Positions 8,966-17,954 of a DNA stretch of 64,000 nucleotides are shown here, piece after piece (position 1 is the first letter of the stretch; each line of letters opens with the position of its first letter). This DNA comes from Xanthobacteraceae bacterium. Its GTDB lineage: Bacteria > Pseudomonadota > Alphaproteobacteria > Rhizobiales > Xanthobacteraceae. Below the pieces are notes generated by a model that saw nothing but the letters and a program-made list of their open reading frames with translations, was not told where the DNA came from and did not search any database. Made by a program: the position numbers and the translations under genes. The stretch spans positions 1,116,001-1,180,000 of the forward strand of contig JAMLIK010000001.1 in assembly GCA_023954195.1 (NCBI GenBank). Reading direction: 5' to 3'.

Positions 8966-10147
8966 TCACTTCTTGGTCTTGCCGGGGTCTTTCACGTCCT
9001 TGAAGGTCTCGAACTCGATATTCCAGAGCTGACCGTCCTTCTTCTCGACCTTGCGCATGTAGATGTTCTGGACGATGTCCCGCGTCTCGGGATCGATCGA
9101 GATCGGCCCGCGCGGGCTTTCCCAGGCCATCCCCTTCATCGCCGCGATCAGCGAATCGCCGTCGGCCTTGCCGCCGGTCTTCTTCAGCGCCTCGTAGATC
9201 AGGTGCATGCCGTCATAACCGAACACCGCGACATAGCCGGGACGCTGGTTATAGGCTTTCTCATAAGCGGCGACGAACGCCTTGTTCTTCTCGGAAGGGT
9301 GCGCGGCGGAGTAGTTGTGCGCGGTGACCGCGCCCAGAATGGCGTCGCCCATGCCGTTCATGAGGTCGTCATCCATCACGTCGCCGGTGCCGATCACCTT
9401 GATGCCGGTCTTGTCGAGGCCGCGCTCGGCATATTGCTTCATCAGATTGCCGCCCTGCCCGGCCGGCACGAAAATGAAGATGGCATCCGGCTTGGCGTCC
9501 TTCATCCGTTGCAGGAACGGCGCGAAGTCGGGATTCGCCAGCGGCGTTTTCACTTCCTCGACGATCTGGCCGCCGCCCGCGGTGAAGTGCTCCTTGAAGA
9601 ATTTCAGCGCGTCATGGCCGGGCGCGTAGTCGGAGGTCAGGGTGGCCACCCGCTTGATGCCGTTCTTGGCCGCCCAGTCGCCCATGATCGCGGCGGACTG
9701 CGGCAGCGTGAAACTGACGCGCACGATGTAGGGCGAGCGCTCGGTAATGATCGAGGTTCCCGCCACCATCACGACTTCGGGAATCTTGGCCTGGGTGGCC
9801 AGCGGCGCGGCGGCCAGCGCGGCGGGCGTGACGCCGAAACCGGCGATGATGTTGACCTTGTCGTTGACGATCAGTTCCTGCGCCAGCCGCTTGGTATTGT
9901 CGGGCACCGCGGCGTCATCCTTCAGGATGACCTCGATTTTCTTGCCGGCAACGGTATCGCCATGCTCCTTCATGTAGAGTTTGACGGCGTTTTCGAGCTG
10001 CTTGCCGGTCGAGGCCTGGCCGCCGGTCATCGGCACGATCAGGCCGATCTTGACCGTTTCCTCCGCCCTCGCCGCCAGGGCGGTGGCGCCCAGCAGCAGC
10101 AGGCCGGCGACGGCCCCTTGAACCAGCGTCTTTTGACGGATGAACAT
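8966..10147 (-). CDS. Periplasmic branched-chain amino acid type binding protein (LivJ/K-like)
   Basis: A 393-residue substrate-binding protein for the LivHMGF system. The signal peptide is MFIRQKTLVQGAVAGLLLLG..., cleaved after ALAARA, and the mature part begins EETVKIGLIVPMTGGQASTG, typical of family type 1 periplasmic binding proteins. Later PAALAAAPLATQAKIPEVVM and GYVAVFGYDGMHLIYEALKK fit the two lobes. No ligand can be assigned from sequence; proteins of this group in Bradyrhizobiaceae also bind aromatic acids. A perfect 14-bp inverted repeat lies 68 bp upstream. Confidence 0.92.
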   Translation of the reverse strand: MFIRQKTLVQGAVAGLLLLGATALAARAEETVKIGLIVPMTGGQASTGKQLENAVKLYMKEHGDTVAGKKIEVILKDDAAVPDNTKRLAQELIVNDKVNIIAGFGVTPAALAAAPLATQAKIPEVVMVAGTSIITERSPYIVRVSFTLPQSAAIMGDWAAKNGIKRVATLTSDYAPGHDALKFFKEHFTAGGGQIVEEVKTPLANPDFAPFLQRMKDAKPDAIFIFVPAGQGGNLMKQYAERGLDKTGIKVIGTGDVMDDDLMNGMGDAILGAVTAHNYSAAHPSEKNKAFVAAYEKAYNQRPGYVAVFGYDGMHLIYEALKKTGGKADGDSLIAAMKGMAWESPRGPISIDPETRDIVQNIYMRKVEKKDGQLWNIEFETFKDVKDPGKTKK

Positions 10148-10214
10148 CCCTACTCCTCCCGTGAGCGTCCGCGTTTGCGCCGCACTGACGGCGATCCGGA
10201 CACAATCATTTTTT

Positions 10215-10245
10215 AAGCCGGGCGCGGATCGTCCGCGCCCGGCTT
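10215..10245. promoter_or_regulatory. Perfect 14-bp inverted repeat upstream of the binding-protein gene
   Basis: Arms AAGCCGGGCGCGGA (10215-10228) and TCCGCGCCCGGCTT (10232-10245) are exact reverse complements with spacer TCG. It lies in the 278-bp gap between the divergent binding-protein and DUF2939 genes. A T-run precedes it on the + strand (10208-10214), so it is not a standard terminator for either gene. It is either an operator or a 5'-leader hairpin of the binding-protein transcript. The rest of the gap is AT-rich at 10300-10345 and probably holds promoters I cannot place. Confidence 0.5.
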
Positions 10246-10425
10246 CGACAGCTTACACCGACAGAACCGTCAAATGGCAGACAAAAAGATCGTCCATCAA
10301 TGGGATTTTAACCACAAAAAAATGGATAAAATAAATGTTTAGATGCACTTGCGAACAATCGATTTCCCCTCAGTTGTGGTTTGAACCGGGTCTGACGGGC
10401 CCGATCGGGAGCGGATAGAGACGAA

Positions 10426-11013
10426 ATGCGCTGGTTCATCGGCATCGCGATCGCGGCCATCCTGACCGTTGCGCTCTATTACGGCTCGGCGCTTTACGGC
10501 CTCTCCCGTCTGGCGGCGGCGACCCGCGACGGCGACGGCGCCGCGATCGTCGCCCGCACCGATCTGCCCCGCCTCAGCCGTTCCTTGAGCGACCAGATCG
10601 TGAACGCTTATCTGGAGCGCATCAGCGCGAGCCGGCGCGTCGGTTCCATGGAGCGGGTGCTGATCGGCGGCTACGGCGCGTCGGTGGCCGATGCCCTGGT
10701 GACGAAACTGCTGACGCCCGACAACCTCACCGAACTGCTCAAGGCGGGCCGGCTTGCCGAAACCCAATCGACTCCCGCGCTGAGCGGGCTGCCGTCCCTG
10801 ACGGATCTTGAGAAAATCAACCTTCTCACCCAGTTCGGCCGCATCCACTACATCAATCCGGCGCAACTGAGCATTCGCGTCAGCAAATCGGCGGACCCCG
10901 AGGAATCCACCGCCATCGTGCTGCATCGCGGTTCGCTGGACTGGAAGCTGGCGGGAATCGATCTGCCGCGCAAGACGCTGCGCAACATCGCCGCCAGCCT
11001 GCCGGCCCGGTAG
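10426..11013 (+). CDS. DUF2939 family membrane-anchored protein
   Basis: A 195-residue protein with one N-terminal membrane segment (MRWFIGIAIAAILTVALYYG) followed by a soluble domain with LARATRDGD-like features: LSRLAAATRDGDGAAIVART and later KLAGIDLPRKTLRNI. This matches the DUF2939 layout found in many Proteobacteria; function is unknown. The soluble part probably faces the periplasm. It is divergent from the Liv binding-protein gene and converges on purU. Confidence 0.7.
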   Translation: MRWFIGIAIAAILTVALYYGSALYGLSRLAAATRDGDGAAIVARTDLPRLSRSLSDQIVNAYLERISASRRVGSMERVLIGGYGASVADALVTKLLTPDNLTELLKAGRLAETQSTPALSGLPSLTDLEKINLLTQFGRIHYINPAQLSIRVSKSADPEESTAIVLHRGSLDWKLAGIDLPRKTLRNIAASLPAR

Positions 11014-11033
11014 GCCGGCGATCCATCGATGCC

Positions 11034-11897
11034 TCAATCCATGAACACGACGGTCTTGTTGCCGTTGAGGATGACGCGATCCTGAAGGTGGTGGCGCACC
11101 GCACGCGCCAGCACCCGCCGCTCGATATCGCGGCCCTTGCGAATCAGGTCCTCGGGCGCGTCGCGATGGCTGATCCGCTCGACGTCCTGATCGATGATCG
11201 GCCCCTCGTCCAGCGCGCCGGTGACGTAATGCGCCGTCGCTCCGATCAATTTGACGCCGCGCGCGTGCGCCTGATGATAGGGCCGCGCGCCCTTGAACCC
11301 CGGCAGGAACGAATGGTGGATGTTGATGCAGCGCCCCGCCAGCGCTTCCGCCAATCCGTCCGACAGGATTTGCATGTAGCGCGCCAGCACCACCAGATCG
11401 CTCCGCGTCGTCCTCACCAGGTCGGAGATGGCGGCTTCCTGCGCGGCGCGGGTTTCCTTCGTGACCGGCAAATGATGAAACGGGATGTCGCCGAAATCGA
11501 GCCCGCGAAAGGTTTCGCGCGGATGGTTGGAGACGATGGCGGTCGGGATCATCGCCAGTTCTCCGGTGCGCCAGCGGTAGAGAATATCCGCGAGGCAGTG
11601 GTCGGATTGCGACACCAGCAGCATGACCCGGCGCAGCGCGGCGCGGTCGCGCATCAGCCAGCGCATCGCGAACCGCTCGGCGATGGCGCCGAAGCCGGTT
11701 TGCAGCGACGACAGGCTGACGGCGAGATCGGCCGGATTGAACACCACCCGCATGAAGAAGTGATCGGACCCGACGTCGTTGAACTGCTGCGCGTCGAGAA
11801 TGTTCTGCCCGTTATGGGCGAGAAAGGTGGAGACCGCGGAGACGATCCCCGGCCGATCCGGGCAAGACAGCGTCAGAACGAATTGGGGATCTGGCAT
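11034..11897 (-). CDS. purU: Formyltetrahydrofolate deformylase
   Basis: Hydrolyses 10-formyltetrahydrofolate to formate and tetrahydrofolate, balancing the one-carbon pool and feeding formate to purine synthesis. The 287-residue product has an N-terminal ACT domain ([20 protein letters not shown]) and a formyl-transferase-fold domain with catalytic-site motifs [20 protein letters not shown] and [21 protein letters not shown] chose the ATG at 11897, which gives the usual [17 protein letters not shown] start; the open frame extends much further with no homology. It is near the methyl-cycle genes but in its own unit. Confidence 0.95.
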   Translation of the reverse strand: MPDPQFVLTLSCPDRPGIVSAVSTFLAHNGQNILDAQQFNDVGSDHFFMRVVFNPADLAVSLSSLQTGFGAIAERFAMRWLMRDRAALRRVMLLVSQSDHCLADILYRWRTGELAMIPTAIVSNHPRETFRGLDFGDIPFHHLPVTKETRAAQEAAISDLVRTTRSDLVVLARYMQILSDGLAEALAGRCINIHHSFLPGFKGARPYHQAHARGVKLIGATAHYVTGALDEGPIIDQDVERISHRDAPEDLIRKGRDIERRVLARAVRHHLQDRVILNGNKTVVFMD

Positions 11898-12059
11898 CGG
11901 ACGTCCACTTGAGCGAAGCCGCGCCGGATCGGCGGCGGCCGGCTCCGCTCTATCACCGGCGACGCCGCCACGCCAATACTCGCGTGGCGGCCGGTCCCGA
12001 CTTGACGGCTCCCGACGCCCGGACATTATACGCGCAACGAAAAACAAGGGTGAAAACCG

Positions 12060-14516
12060 ATGCCGGAATTGCCGTTGGCGAATTTGCGCGTGGTGGAAAT
12101 CGGCTCCGGCGACGCGCTCGCCTACTGCGGCAAGCTGTTCTCGGATTTCGGCGCGACGGTTATCAAGATCGAACCGCCCGGCGGCGATCCGGCGCGGCGC
12201 ATCGCGCCGCTGGTCGACATCGGCGGCGGCGCCAAGGAAGGCGCCAGGGAAAGCGCCGGCTTCGCCTGGCTCAACACCAACAAGCACAGCGTCACCGCCG
12301 ATCTCGCCGTCGACGCCGACGTCACGCGGGTTCGCGCGCTGCTGCGCGACGCCGATCTGCTGCTCGACGCGCGTCCGCCCGCCGCGATCGAAAGCTCGCG
12401 CCTGAAGCACAGCGACCTTCGCGCCGCCGACCCTGCGCTGGCCATCACCGCGATCTCATGGTTCGGCGAATACGGTCCCTATCGCGACCACGCCGTCACG
12501 GATGCGGTGTGCCACAGCCTCGCCGGCCTGGTGAAGCTGGTCGGCCCGGCGGAAGGACCGCCGGTGCTGCCGCGCGACGGCCAGATCGCGGTGATGGCCG
12601 GGCTGACCGCCTTCATTCCCAGTCTCGCCGGGCTCTATGGCCGCGCTGACGGCGCGCGCCGGTTCGCCGTCAGCGCCTTCGAGGCGATGCTGCAAATCAG
12701 CGAGTTCGACACCGGACTGGCGCTGGAGTCCGGGTTCACGCGGCCGCGCCTCGCCATCAATCGTTTCGGGCGCGGCTTCCCGGTCGGCAACTTCGCCACC
12801 CAACAGGGCTGGCTCGGCGTCACCGTGGTGACGCCGGCGCAATGGATGAGTTTCTGCGCCATGATCGGACTGCCGGAGCTCGGCTCCGATCCGCGCTATT
12901 CGTCCACCGCCGATCGCTATCTTCACGCCGACGAAATAAGCCACATCATCCATCCGGTCCTGATGCGGAAACCCGCGCGCGAATGGTTCGAGCAGGGCAT
13001 CGCGCTGCGGCTGCCGCTGGCGATCGTGCCCGACATGGCCGAATTGCTGGCGCAGCCGGTGCATCGCGCGCGCAGGGCGTTCGCGCCGGTGCGGATCGGC
13101 GCGGCCGCGTTCGACGCGCCGGTGCTGCCGCAGCATTTGACCCGCGCGCGCCCCAAACCGAACGGCGTCGCACCGCTGGCCGGCGCGCATGACGGCGCGT
13201 CATTCGCGCCCCGCGCGCGCCTGGCGCGGCGCGCCGCCACGCCGGACGATCCGCCACCGCTCAAGGGCCTGCGCATCATCGACCTGACCATGGGCTGGGC
13301 CGGGCCGACCGCGACGCGGCAGATGGGCGACCTCGGCGCCGACGTCATCAAGGTGGAGTCGTGCCAGTATCCGGACTGGTTCCGCGGCACCGATCCGCGC
13401 GGGCCTTACCATCCGGAGCGGACCTACGAGAAGACCTACTGGTTCCAGATGATGAACCGCAACAAGCGCGGCATCACCCTCGATCTGACCTCGGCAGCCG
13501 GGCTCGACCTGCTCAAGCGGCTCATCAGGACCGCCGACGCGGTGATCGACAATTATGCCGCCGACGTGCTGCCGCGCATGGGGCTCGATCCGGCGGCGAT
13601 GCTCGCCATCAACCCGCGCCTCGTGGTGGTGACGATGCCGGCCTTCGGCACCACCGGCGCGTGGAAGGATTGCCGGGCCTATGGCTCGACGCTGGAACAG
13701 GCATCCGGCCTGCCCTCGGTGACAGGCCGCGAGGAAGACCCGCCGACCATGCTGCATACGGCGCTGGGCGACCCGCTCGGCGGCGTCAGCGCGGCGGCGG
13801 CGCTGATGCTCGGCTTCATGCAGCAGCGCAACACCGGCGAGGGCCAGCATATCGACCTGTCGCAGGTCGAATGCACCATGCAGCTCACCGCGCCCGCGAT
13901 CATCGCGCAGGCCGCGACCGGCCAGGCCCCGCCGCGGATCGGCAACCGCCATCCGCGCTTCGTGCCGAACGGCTGCTTTCCCTGCCTCGGCGAGGATCAA
14001 TGGATCACGCTCGCGATCCGATCCGACGACGAATGGCCAAAACTGTGCGAGATCATGCACCGGCCGGATCTCGCCGCCGACCCGGCGCTCGCGACCGCCG
14101 AGGGCCGCAGGCTTCAGGAGGATCGTATCGAGATCGCGATCCGGCACTGGACCGCGACCGTGCGCCCCGACCTCGCGATGGTCACCTTGCAGGCCGCCGG
14201 CATCGCCGCCGGCGTGGCGCGCGCGCCCGCCGATCTCGCCGCCGATCCGCATTTGATGGCGACCGGGCACTGGCAACCGGCGGTGCGGCGCTACATGGGG
14301 CCGCATCTGCTGCCGTCGGTGTCCTATCGCGAGGGCGACGCCCCGCGCCCCTACGCCATCACCCGCCTCGCGCCGACGCTCGGCCAGCACAACCGCGAAG
14401 TGCTCGGCGAAGTTCTCGGGCTGGGCGACGACGACATCGCGCGGCTGGAGGCCGACGGGGTGATCGGCACCGCAGCGACGTCAAAGAAAAGCAAGGCGAG
14501 CAGCGGCGGCGGCTAG
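12060..14516 (+). CDS. Tandem class III CoA-transferase (two CaiB/BaiF domains)
   Basis: An 818-residue fusion of two family III CoA-transferase domains. Domain 1 (about 1-375) starts [20 protein letters not shown], domain 2 (about 400-805) starts [20 protein letters not shown]. The nucleophilic Asp sits in domain 2 as Asp571 in ALGDPLGG. The matching place in domain 1 (DGQIAVMAG) has Ala177, so only the second site looks catalytic. A similar two-domain plan with one dead site occurs in DddD, the DMSP CoA-transferase/lyase, but nothing else here suggests DMSP use. Acyl-CoA donor and acceptor are unknown. The gene stands alone, divergent from purU. Confidence 0.85.
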   Translation: MPELPLANLRVVEIGSGDALAYCGKLFSDFGATVIKIEPPGGDPARRIAPLVDIGGGAKEGARESAGFAWLNTNKHSVTADLAVDADVTRVRALLRDADLLLDARPPAAIESSRLKHSDLRAADPALAITAISWFGEYGPYRDHAVTDAVCHSLAGLVKLVGPAEGPPVLPRDGQIAVMAGLTAFIPSLAGLYGRADGARRFAVSAFEAMLQISEFDTGLALESGFTRPRLAINRFGRGFPVGNFATQQGWLGVTVVTPAQWMSFCAMIGLPELGSDPRYSSTADRYLHADEISHIIHPVLMRKPAREWFEQGIALRLPLAIVPDMAELLAQPVHRARRAFAPVRIGAAAFDAPVLPQHLTRARPKPNGVAPLAGAHDGASFAPRARLARRAATPDDPPPLKGLRIIDLTMGWAGPTATRQMGDLGADVIKVESCQYPDWFRGTDPRGPYHPERTYEKTYWFQMMNRNKRGITLDLTSAAGLDLLKRLIRTADAVIDNYAADVLPRMGLDPAAMLAINPRLVVVTMPAFGTTGAWKDCRAYGSTLEQASGLPSVTGREEDPPTMLHTALGDPLGGVSAAAALMLGFMQQRNTGEGQHIDLSQVECTMQLTAPAIIAQAATGQAPPRIGNRHPRFVPNGCFPCLGEDQWITLAIRSDDEWPKLCEIMHRPDLAADPALATAEGRRLQEDRIEIAIRHWTATVRPDLAMVTLQAAGIAAGVARAPADLAADPHLMATGHWQPAVRRYMGPHLLPSVSYREGDAPRPYAITRLAPTLGQHNREVLGEVLGLGDDDIARLEADGVIGTAATSKKSKASSGGG

Positions 14517-14623
14517 AGCACGATCGGCTTGAGCTGAAGCGCGCCGACTCATTTTATGCGTGGATTTGCACCACGCCGGGGTTGTGCGCATCGACCTCGG
14601 GAAATCATGCTTCGAACCAACGC
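14517..14623. other. Short gap with a possible degenerate intergenic repeat
   Basis: Directly at the CoA-transferase stop the sequence reads TAGAGCACGATCGGCTTGAG, which resembles the widespread TAGAGCATGATC-type intergenic element of Bradyrhizobiaceae. Only one copy is in the window and it is not clearly palindromic. The gap separates two convergent genes; no U-tract terminator is visible. Confidence 0.3.
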
Positions 14624-15766
14624 CTACCCCGCCAGCGCGTCGCGCACGGCTTCGATGACGCGATCCTGCGTCGAGTCGTCGAGATAGGCGTGCATCGGCA
14701 AGCTCACGACCTCATCCGACAATTGATCGCTGACGGGCAACCCGCCCTCGGCCATGGGAAACATCCGATAAGCGGTCTGCCGGTGCAGCGGCTTGGGATA
14801 ATACACCGCCGTCGGAACGCCTTTCGCTTTCAGCCGGGCGACGAAGGTCTCGCGCGTTCCGTTGGGGATCCGAATGGTATATTGCGCCCAGACCGAGGTG
14901 CGATCGGGTGCGACGCGCGGCACGGTCGCGACGTTGCCGAGACGATCGTGATACCGCGCCGCGACCCGGTCGCGCGCGACGATCTCGTCGGGAAAGATCC
15001 GCAATTTCTCGATCAGGATCGCGGCCTGGATGGTGTCGAGACGCCCGGTCAACCCGAGCCTGACGTTGTCGTACTTGTCCGAGCCCTGGCCGTGGACCCG
15101 CACGCTGCGGAGCGCCTCCGCGAAATCCGCGTCATCGGTGAAGATCGCGCCGCCATCGCCGTAGCAACCGAGCGGTTTCGCGGGAAAGAAACTAGTCGCC
15201 GTGGCCAGCCCAAAAGTTCCGAGCGGCTTATCTTTATAGGTCGCGCCAAAAGCCTGCGCCGCATCGTCGAGCACGAACAGACCTTCGGTCCGCGCGACCT
15301 CGGCGATGGCGTCATGATCCGCCGGCTGTCCGAACAGGTCGACCGGAATAATGGCCCTGGGATTGAGCCCGCGTCCGCGCGCCACCGCGATCGCGCTCTT
15401 CAGCGAGGCGATATCGATGTTGAACGTCACCGCGTCGACATCGGCGAAAACCGGCGTCGCGCCCAGAAGCGCGACGACTTCTCCGGTCGCGCAGAACGTG
15501 AAGGAGGGACATATCACCGCGTCGCCGGGTCCGATCCCCTTCGCCAGCAGCACCATCAGCAGGGCGTCGGTGCCGCTGGCGCAGGCGACGACGTGCTTCG
15601 CCCCGGTGAACGCGGCGAGATCGGCCTCCAGTTGCGTCACTTCGGGGCCGTTGATGAACTGACAATGCGCGAGCACCCGCGAAACCGCGGTATCGATCCT
15701 GCTGCCGAGAACCTTGCGTTGCCCCATCAGGTCGATGAACGGGATCGCCGGTGGTGTCATGGACAT
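14624..15766 (-). CDS. DegT/DnrJ/EryC1/StrS-type sugar aminotransferase
   Basis: A 380-residue PLP enzyme that transfers an amino group to a nucleotide keto-sugar. It has the family start IPFIDLMGQRK, the GTDALLM phosphate-binding segment, FVLDDAAQAFGATYKDKPLG and the PLP lysine in TSFFPAKPLGCYGDGGA. The FINGPEV and SFFPAKPLGCYGDGGA forms resemble WbpE/PglE-like aminotransferases. I chose the ATG at 15766 (MSMTPPAIPFIDL), with GAGG upstream; an in-frame upstream ATG at 15892 adds an Arg-rich stretch unlike the family. It is divergent from the reductase gene of the O-antigen set, so the product is probably an amino sugar for the same polysaccharide. Confidence 0.88.
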   Translation of the reverse strand: MSMTPPAIPFIDLMGQRKVLGSRIDTAVSRVLAHCQFINGPEVTQLEADLAAFTGAKHVVACASGTDALLMVLLAKGIGPGDAVICPSFTFCATGEVVALLGATPVFADVDAVTFNIDIASLKSAIAVARGRGLNPRAIIPVDLFGQPADHDAIAEVARTEGLFVLDDAAQAFGATYKDKPLGTFGLATATSFFPAKPLGCYGDGGAIFTDDADFAEALRSVRVHGQGSDKYDNVRLGLTGRLDTIQAAILIEKLRIFPDEIVARDRVAARYHDRLGNVATVPRVAPDRTSVWAQYTIRIPNGTRETFVARLKAKGVPTAVYYPKPLHRQTAYRMFPMAEGGLPVSDQLSDEVVSLPMHAYLDDSTQDRVIEAVRDALAG

Positions 15767-16007
15767 ATTCACGGGTGCCTCAATCGTTCGAACAAAGCGG
15801 GCGGTGCGCGTCGGTCCGCCGCGAACCCGACGCCGCCGCCGCCCGATTTCCGCCGCGACGTTTAGCACGCCGTTCGTCGCGGCGGCAAACATGCAACAAC
15901 CCGCGCCTCAACACATATTGATTCAGAGAATTACATCGGAATGCCGCAATCGCCTGCCACTGGGCCGGCTACACCGCGCCGCCGCCTGATGTATTCTCAT
16001 CCCTGAT

Positions 16008-16025
16008 CGCTTCCGCGCGGAAGCG
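16008..16025. promoter_or_regulatory. Perfect 18-bp palindrome before the sugar reductase gene
   Basis: CGCTTCCGCGCGGAAGCG is its own reverse complement and ends 18 bases upstream of the ATG at 16044. It lies in the 277-bp divergent gap between the aminotransferase and reductase genes. It could be an operator or a leader hairpin near the ribosome-binding site. No other copy was seen in the window. Confidence 0.35.
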
Positions 16026-16043
16026 CGAATCAACACGGCCCCC

Positions 16044-17000
16044 ATGACAAACTCCCCTCGGAACGCCGCACGCATCGCGCTTGTCACCGGCGGCACCGGA
16101 TTTATCGGCCGCCACCTCTGTCCGTCTCTCGAAAACCGGGGATGGATCGTGCGGCGGGCTGTTCGAAAGCCGAGCGCCGCGCCGAACGATGTCGATGTCG
16201 GATCATTCGGATCGGATACCGATTGGGATGCCGCTCTATCCGGCGTCGAGACGGTGATTCACATGGCCGCGCGGGCGCATAACAGTTCGAGCCGCCGCGA
16301 CGCGGAAGCCTACACCTCGCTCAACACCGATGCGACGCTCAGGCTTGCGGCCTGCTGCGCCCGCGCCGGCATCGGTCATTTCGTTTTTCTCAGCACCATT
16401 CTGGTCAATGGAACCAATACCGACGGGAGAGCGCCCTTCAGCGAGCGCGATCCGCCCGCGCCGAAAACCGTTTACGCGGCCAGCAAGGCCGGAGCCGAAC
16501 GCGGGCTGGCCGATCTCGCGCGGTCCACCGCCATGAAGATCACGGTGATCCGGCCGCCGCTGGTCTACGGCAACGGCGCCGCGGGCAATTTCGGGGCGCT
16601 GGTTCGCGCCGTTCGATCCGGCGTCCCGCTTCCCTTCGGCGCCATCGACAACCGGCGCGGCTTCATCTTCGTCGGCAATCTCGTCTCCTTCATCGAACAC
16701 CAGCTCGAACATCCCCGTGACGGGTTTGAAATTTTCCAGGTCGCCGATCCGCAGCAGGTCTCGACGCCCGAATTCATCAGCCAACTCGCCGCGGCGCTGG
16801 GCGTCTCCGCGCGCCTCATTCCCCTGCCCCGGCCGCTCTTGAAGCCGCTATTTGCTTTCGCGGGACGCCATGAAGCCTATGACAGCGTTGCGCGCTCCAT
16901 GGTGATCGATACCGGCAAGGCATCGAGCACCGGATGGTCCGCGCCGTTCTCCCTGCCCGAGGGCTTGGCGCGCACGGTAAGCGAATTCATCGAAAAATGA
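16044..17000 (+). CDS. NAD(P)-dependent nucleotide-sugar 4-reductase/epimerase (WreQ/WbpV-like)
   Basis: A 318-residue extended SDR. The Rossmann motif is VTGGTGFIGRHL near residue 15, the active-site Ser is in FLSTILVNG and the Tyr/Lys pair is in VYAASKAGAE. The short, single-domain form and the next two genes suggest it reduces UDP-4-keto-6-deoxy-GlcNAc to UDP-N-acetylquinovosamine, as WreQ does in Rhizobium etli and WbpV in Pseudomonas aeruginosa O6. A UDP-glucose 4-epimerase role cannot be excluded from sequence. It is followed after 65 bp by the phosphoglycosyl transferase. Confidence 0.75.
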   Translation: MTNSPRNAARIALVTGGTGFIGRHLCPSLENRGWIVRRAVRKPSAAPNDVDVGSFGSDTDWDAALSGVETVIHMAARAHNSSSRRDAEAYTSLNTDATLRLAACCARAGIGHFVFLSTILVNGTNTDGRAPFSERDPPAPKTVYAASKAGAERGLADLARSTAMKITVIRPPLVYGNGAAGNFGALVRAVRSGVPLPFGAIDNRRGFIFVGNLVSFIEHQLEHPRDGFEIFQVADPQQVSTPEFISQLAAALGVSARLIPLPRPLLKPLFAFAGRHEAYDSVARSMVIDTGKASSTGWSAPFSLPEGLARTVSEFIEK

Positions 17001-17065
17001 TTTGAGGAAATTTCTTGAGGAAACAGGGCTCGCAAGATAAGACATCAGGATTCCTCCGATAGACA

Positions 17066-17635
17066 ATGCTGTTGATGGCGATCAAGCGCGGCTTTGATAT
17101 TCTGGCAAGCGTGATCGGGTTGCTGATTTTCGGCGGCCCCATTTTAATATTGATCCTGATCGTGCGATCGACGTCACCGGGCGGCGGACTGTTCGCGCAA
17201 GAGCGCGTGGGCCGCGATTGCAAGCCGTTCACCTGCTACAAAATCCGGACCATGTATCGGGAGACCCGCGCCGCCGCGACGCACGAGGTGCATGCCTCGT
17301 CGGTGACGCCCGTCGGCCGCTGGCTGCGCCGGCTCAAGCTCGACGAACTTCCGCAGTTGTGGAACGTGGTGCGGGGCGACATGAGCCTGGTCGGGCCACG
17401 GCCATGCCTTCCGACCCAGACCGAACTCATCAACAAGCGCCTTGAGCGCGGCGTCTTCGCCATCCGCCCCGGCATTTCCGGCAAGGCTCAGGTCCTCGGC
17501 GTCGACATGTCGGATCCTGACGAACTGTCGCGCATCGATTCCGAATATGTCAATGAACGAACTTTCCTCGGCGATCTGGCCATCCTCGCCCGCACCTTCA
17601 ACGGTAAATCGAGCAGGGATCGCGTGATCCGCTGA
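17066..17635 (+). CDS. Small phosphoglycosyl transferase (PglC/WreU-like), starts O-unit on undecaprenyl phosphate
   Basis: A 189-residue monotopic membrane enzyme. An N-terminal helix (FDILASVIGLLIFGGPILIL) is followed by the catalytic domain with FAQERVGRD, KIRTM and the family core KLDELPQLWNVVRGDMSLVG then PRP. It has only the PglC-type core, without the multi-span N-terminal part of WcaJ/WbaP. It moves a sugar phosphate (here probably QuiNAc-1-P) from its UDP form to undecaprenyl phosphate at the inner membrane. An in-frame ATG at 17075 is a possible alternative start. Confidence 0.85.
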   Translation: MLLMAIKRGFDILASVIGLLIFGGPILILILIVRSTSPGGGLFAQERVGRDCKPFTCYKIRTMYRETRAAATHEVHASSVTPVGRWLRRLKLDELPQLWNVVRGDMSLVGPRPCLPTQTELINKRLERGVFAIRPGISGKAQVLGVDMSDPDELSRIDSEYVNERTFLGDLAILARTFNGKSSRDRVIR

Positions 17636-17954
17636 GATGAATTGAGCCGGCGCCCGCTCTCGGATCGAGTCCAGGTCTTCCGGGATCAGGTTCCAACGAT
17701 CGACACGATCCTGGGATCGGCGCTCGGTCGGCCGCGCCGGCCGGGGCCAACCTGGCACAAGCGCCTCTTAAAATTACGGATGATCGGGCGGATCGCTCCG
17801 CCGGCCCCAATTTTGACCTCTGCGCGTGCCGAATGGTTAGGGAAACCTCGACAAGACGCGATTCCCGTCGCACGCCCTGTTGCTTGCCTAAATCTGAAAA
17901 CAGCGTATGAGCAAATAGATAGCGCTGATCTCCGGGCGAATCGGAACTATCCTT
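17636..17954. other. 319-bp gap without a gene
   Basis: No supported coding frame. A small hairpin, GGCGGA-TCGC-TCCGCC, lies at 17787-17802, followed by CCCCAATTTT, which could be a weak terminator after the transferase gene. The last 70 bases are AT-richer and may carry the promoter of the dehydratase gene. Confidence 0.4.

Noticed and set aside
10208-10245. Rho-independent terminator at the 14-bp inverted repeat
   Set aside because: The T-run is on the 5' side on the + strand, and on the minus strand the stem is followed by A residues, so neither direction fits.
12060-14516. dddD (DMSP cleavage)
   Set aside because: Domain layout is similar, but none of the accompanying ddd genes are present and the sequence resemblance cannot be measured here.
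13361-15865. 834-residue open frame on the + strand
   Set aside because: It overlaps domain 2 of the CoA-transferase in another frame and the antisense of the DegT gene, both well supported.
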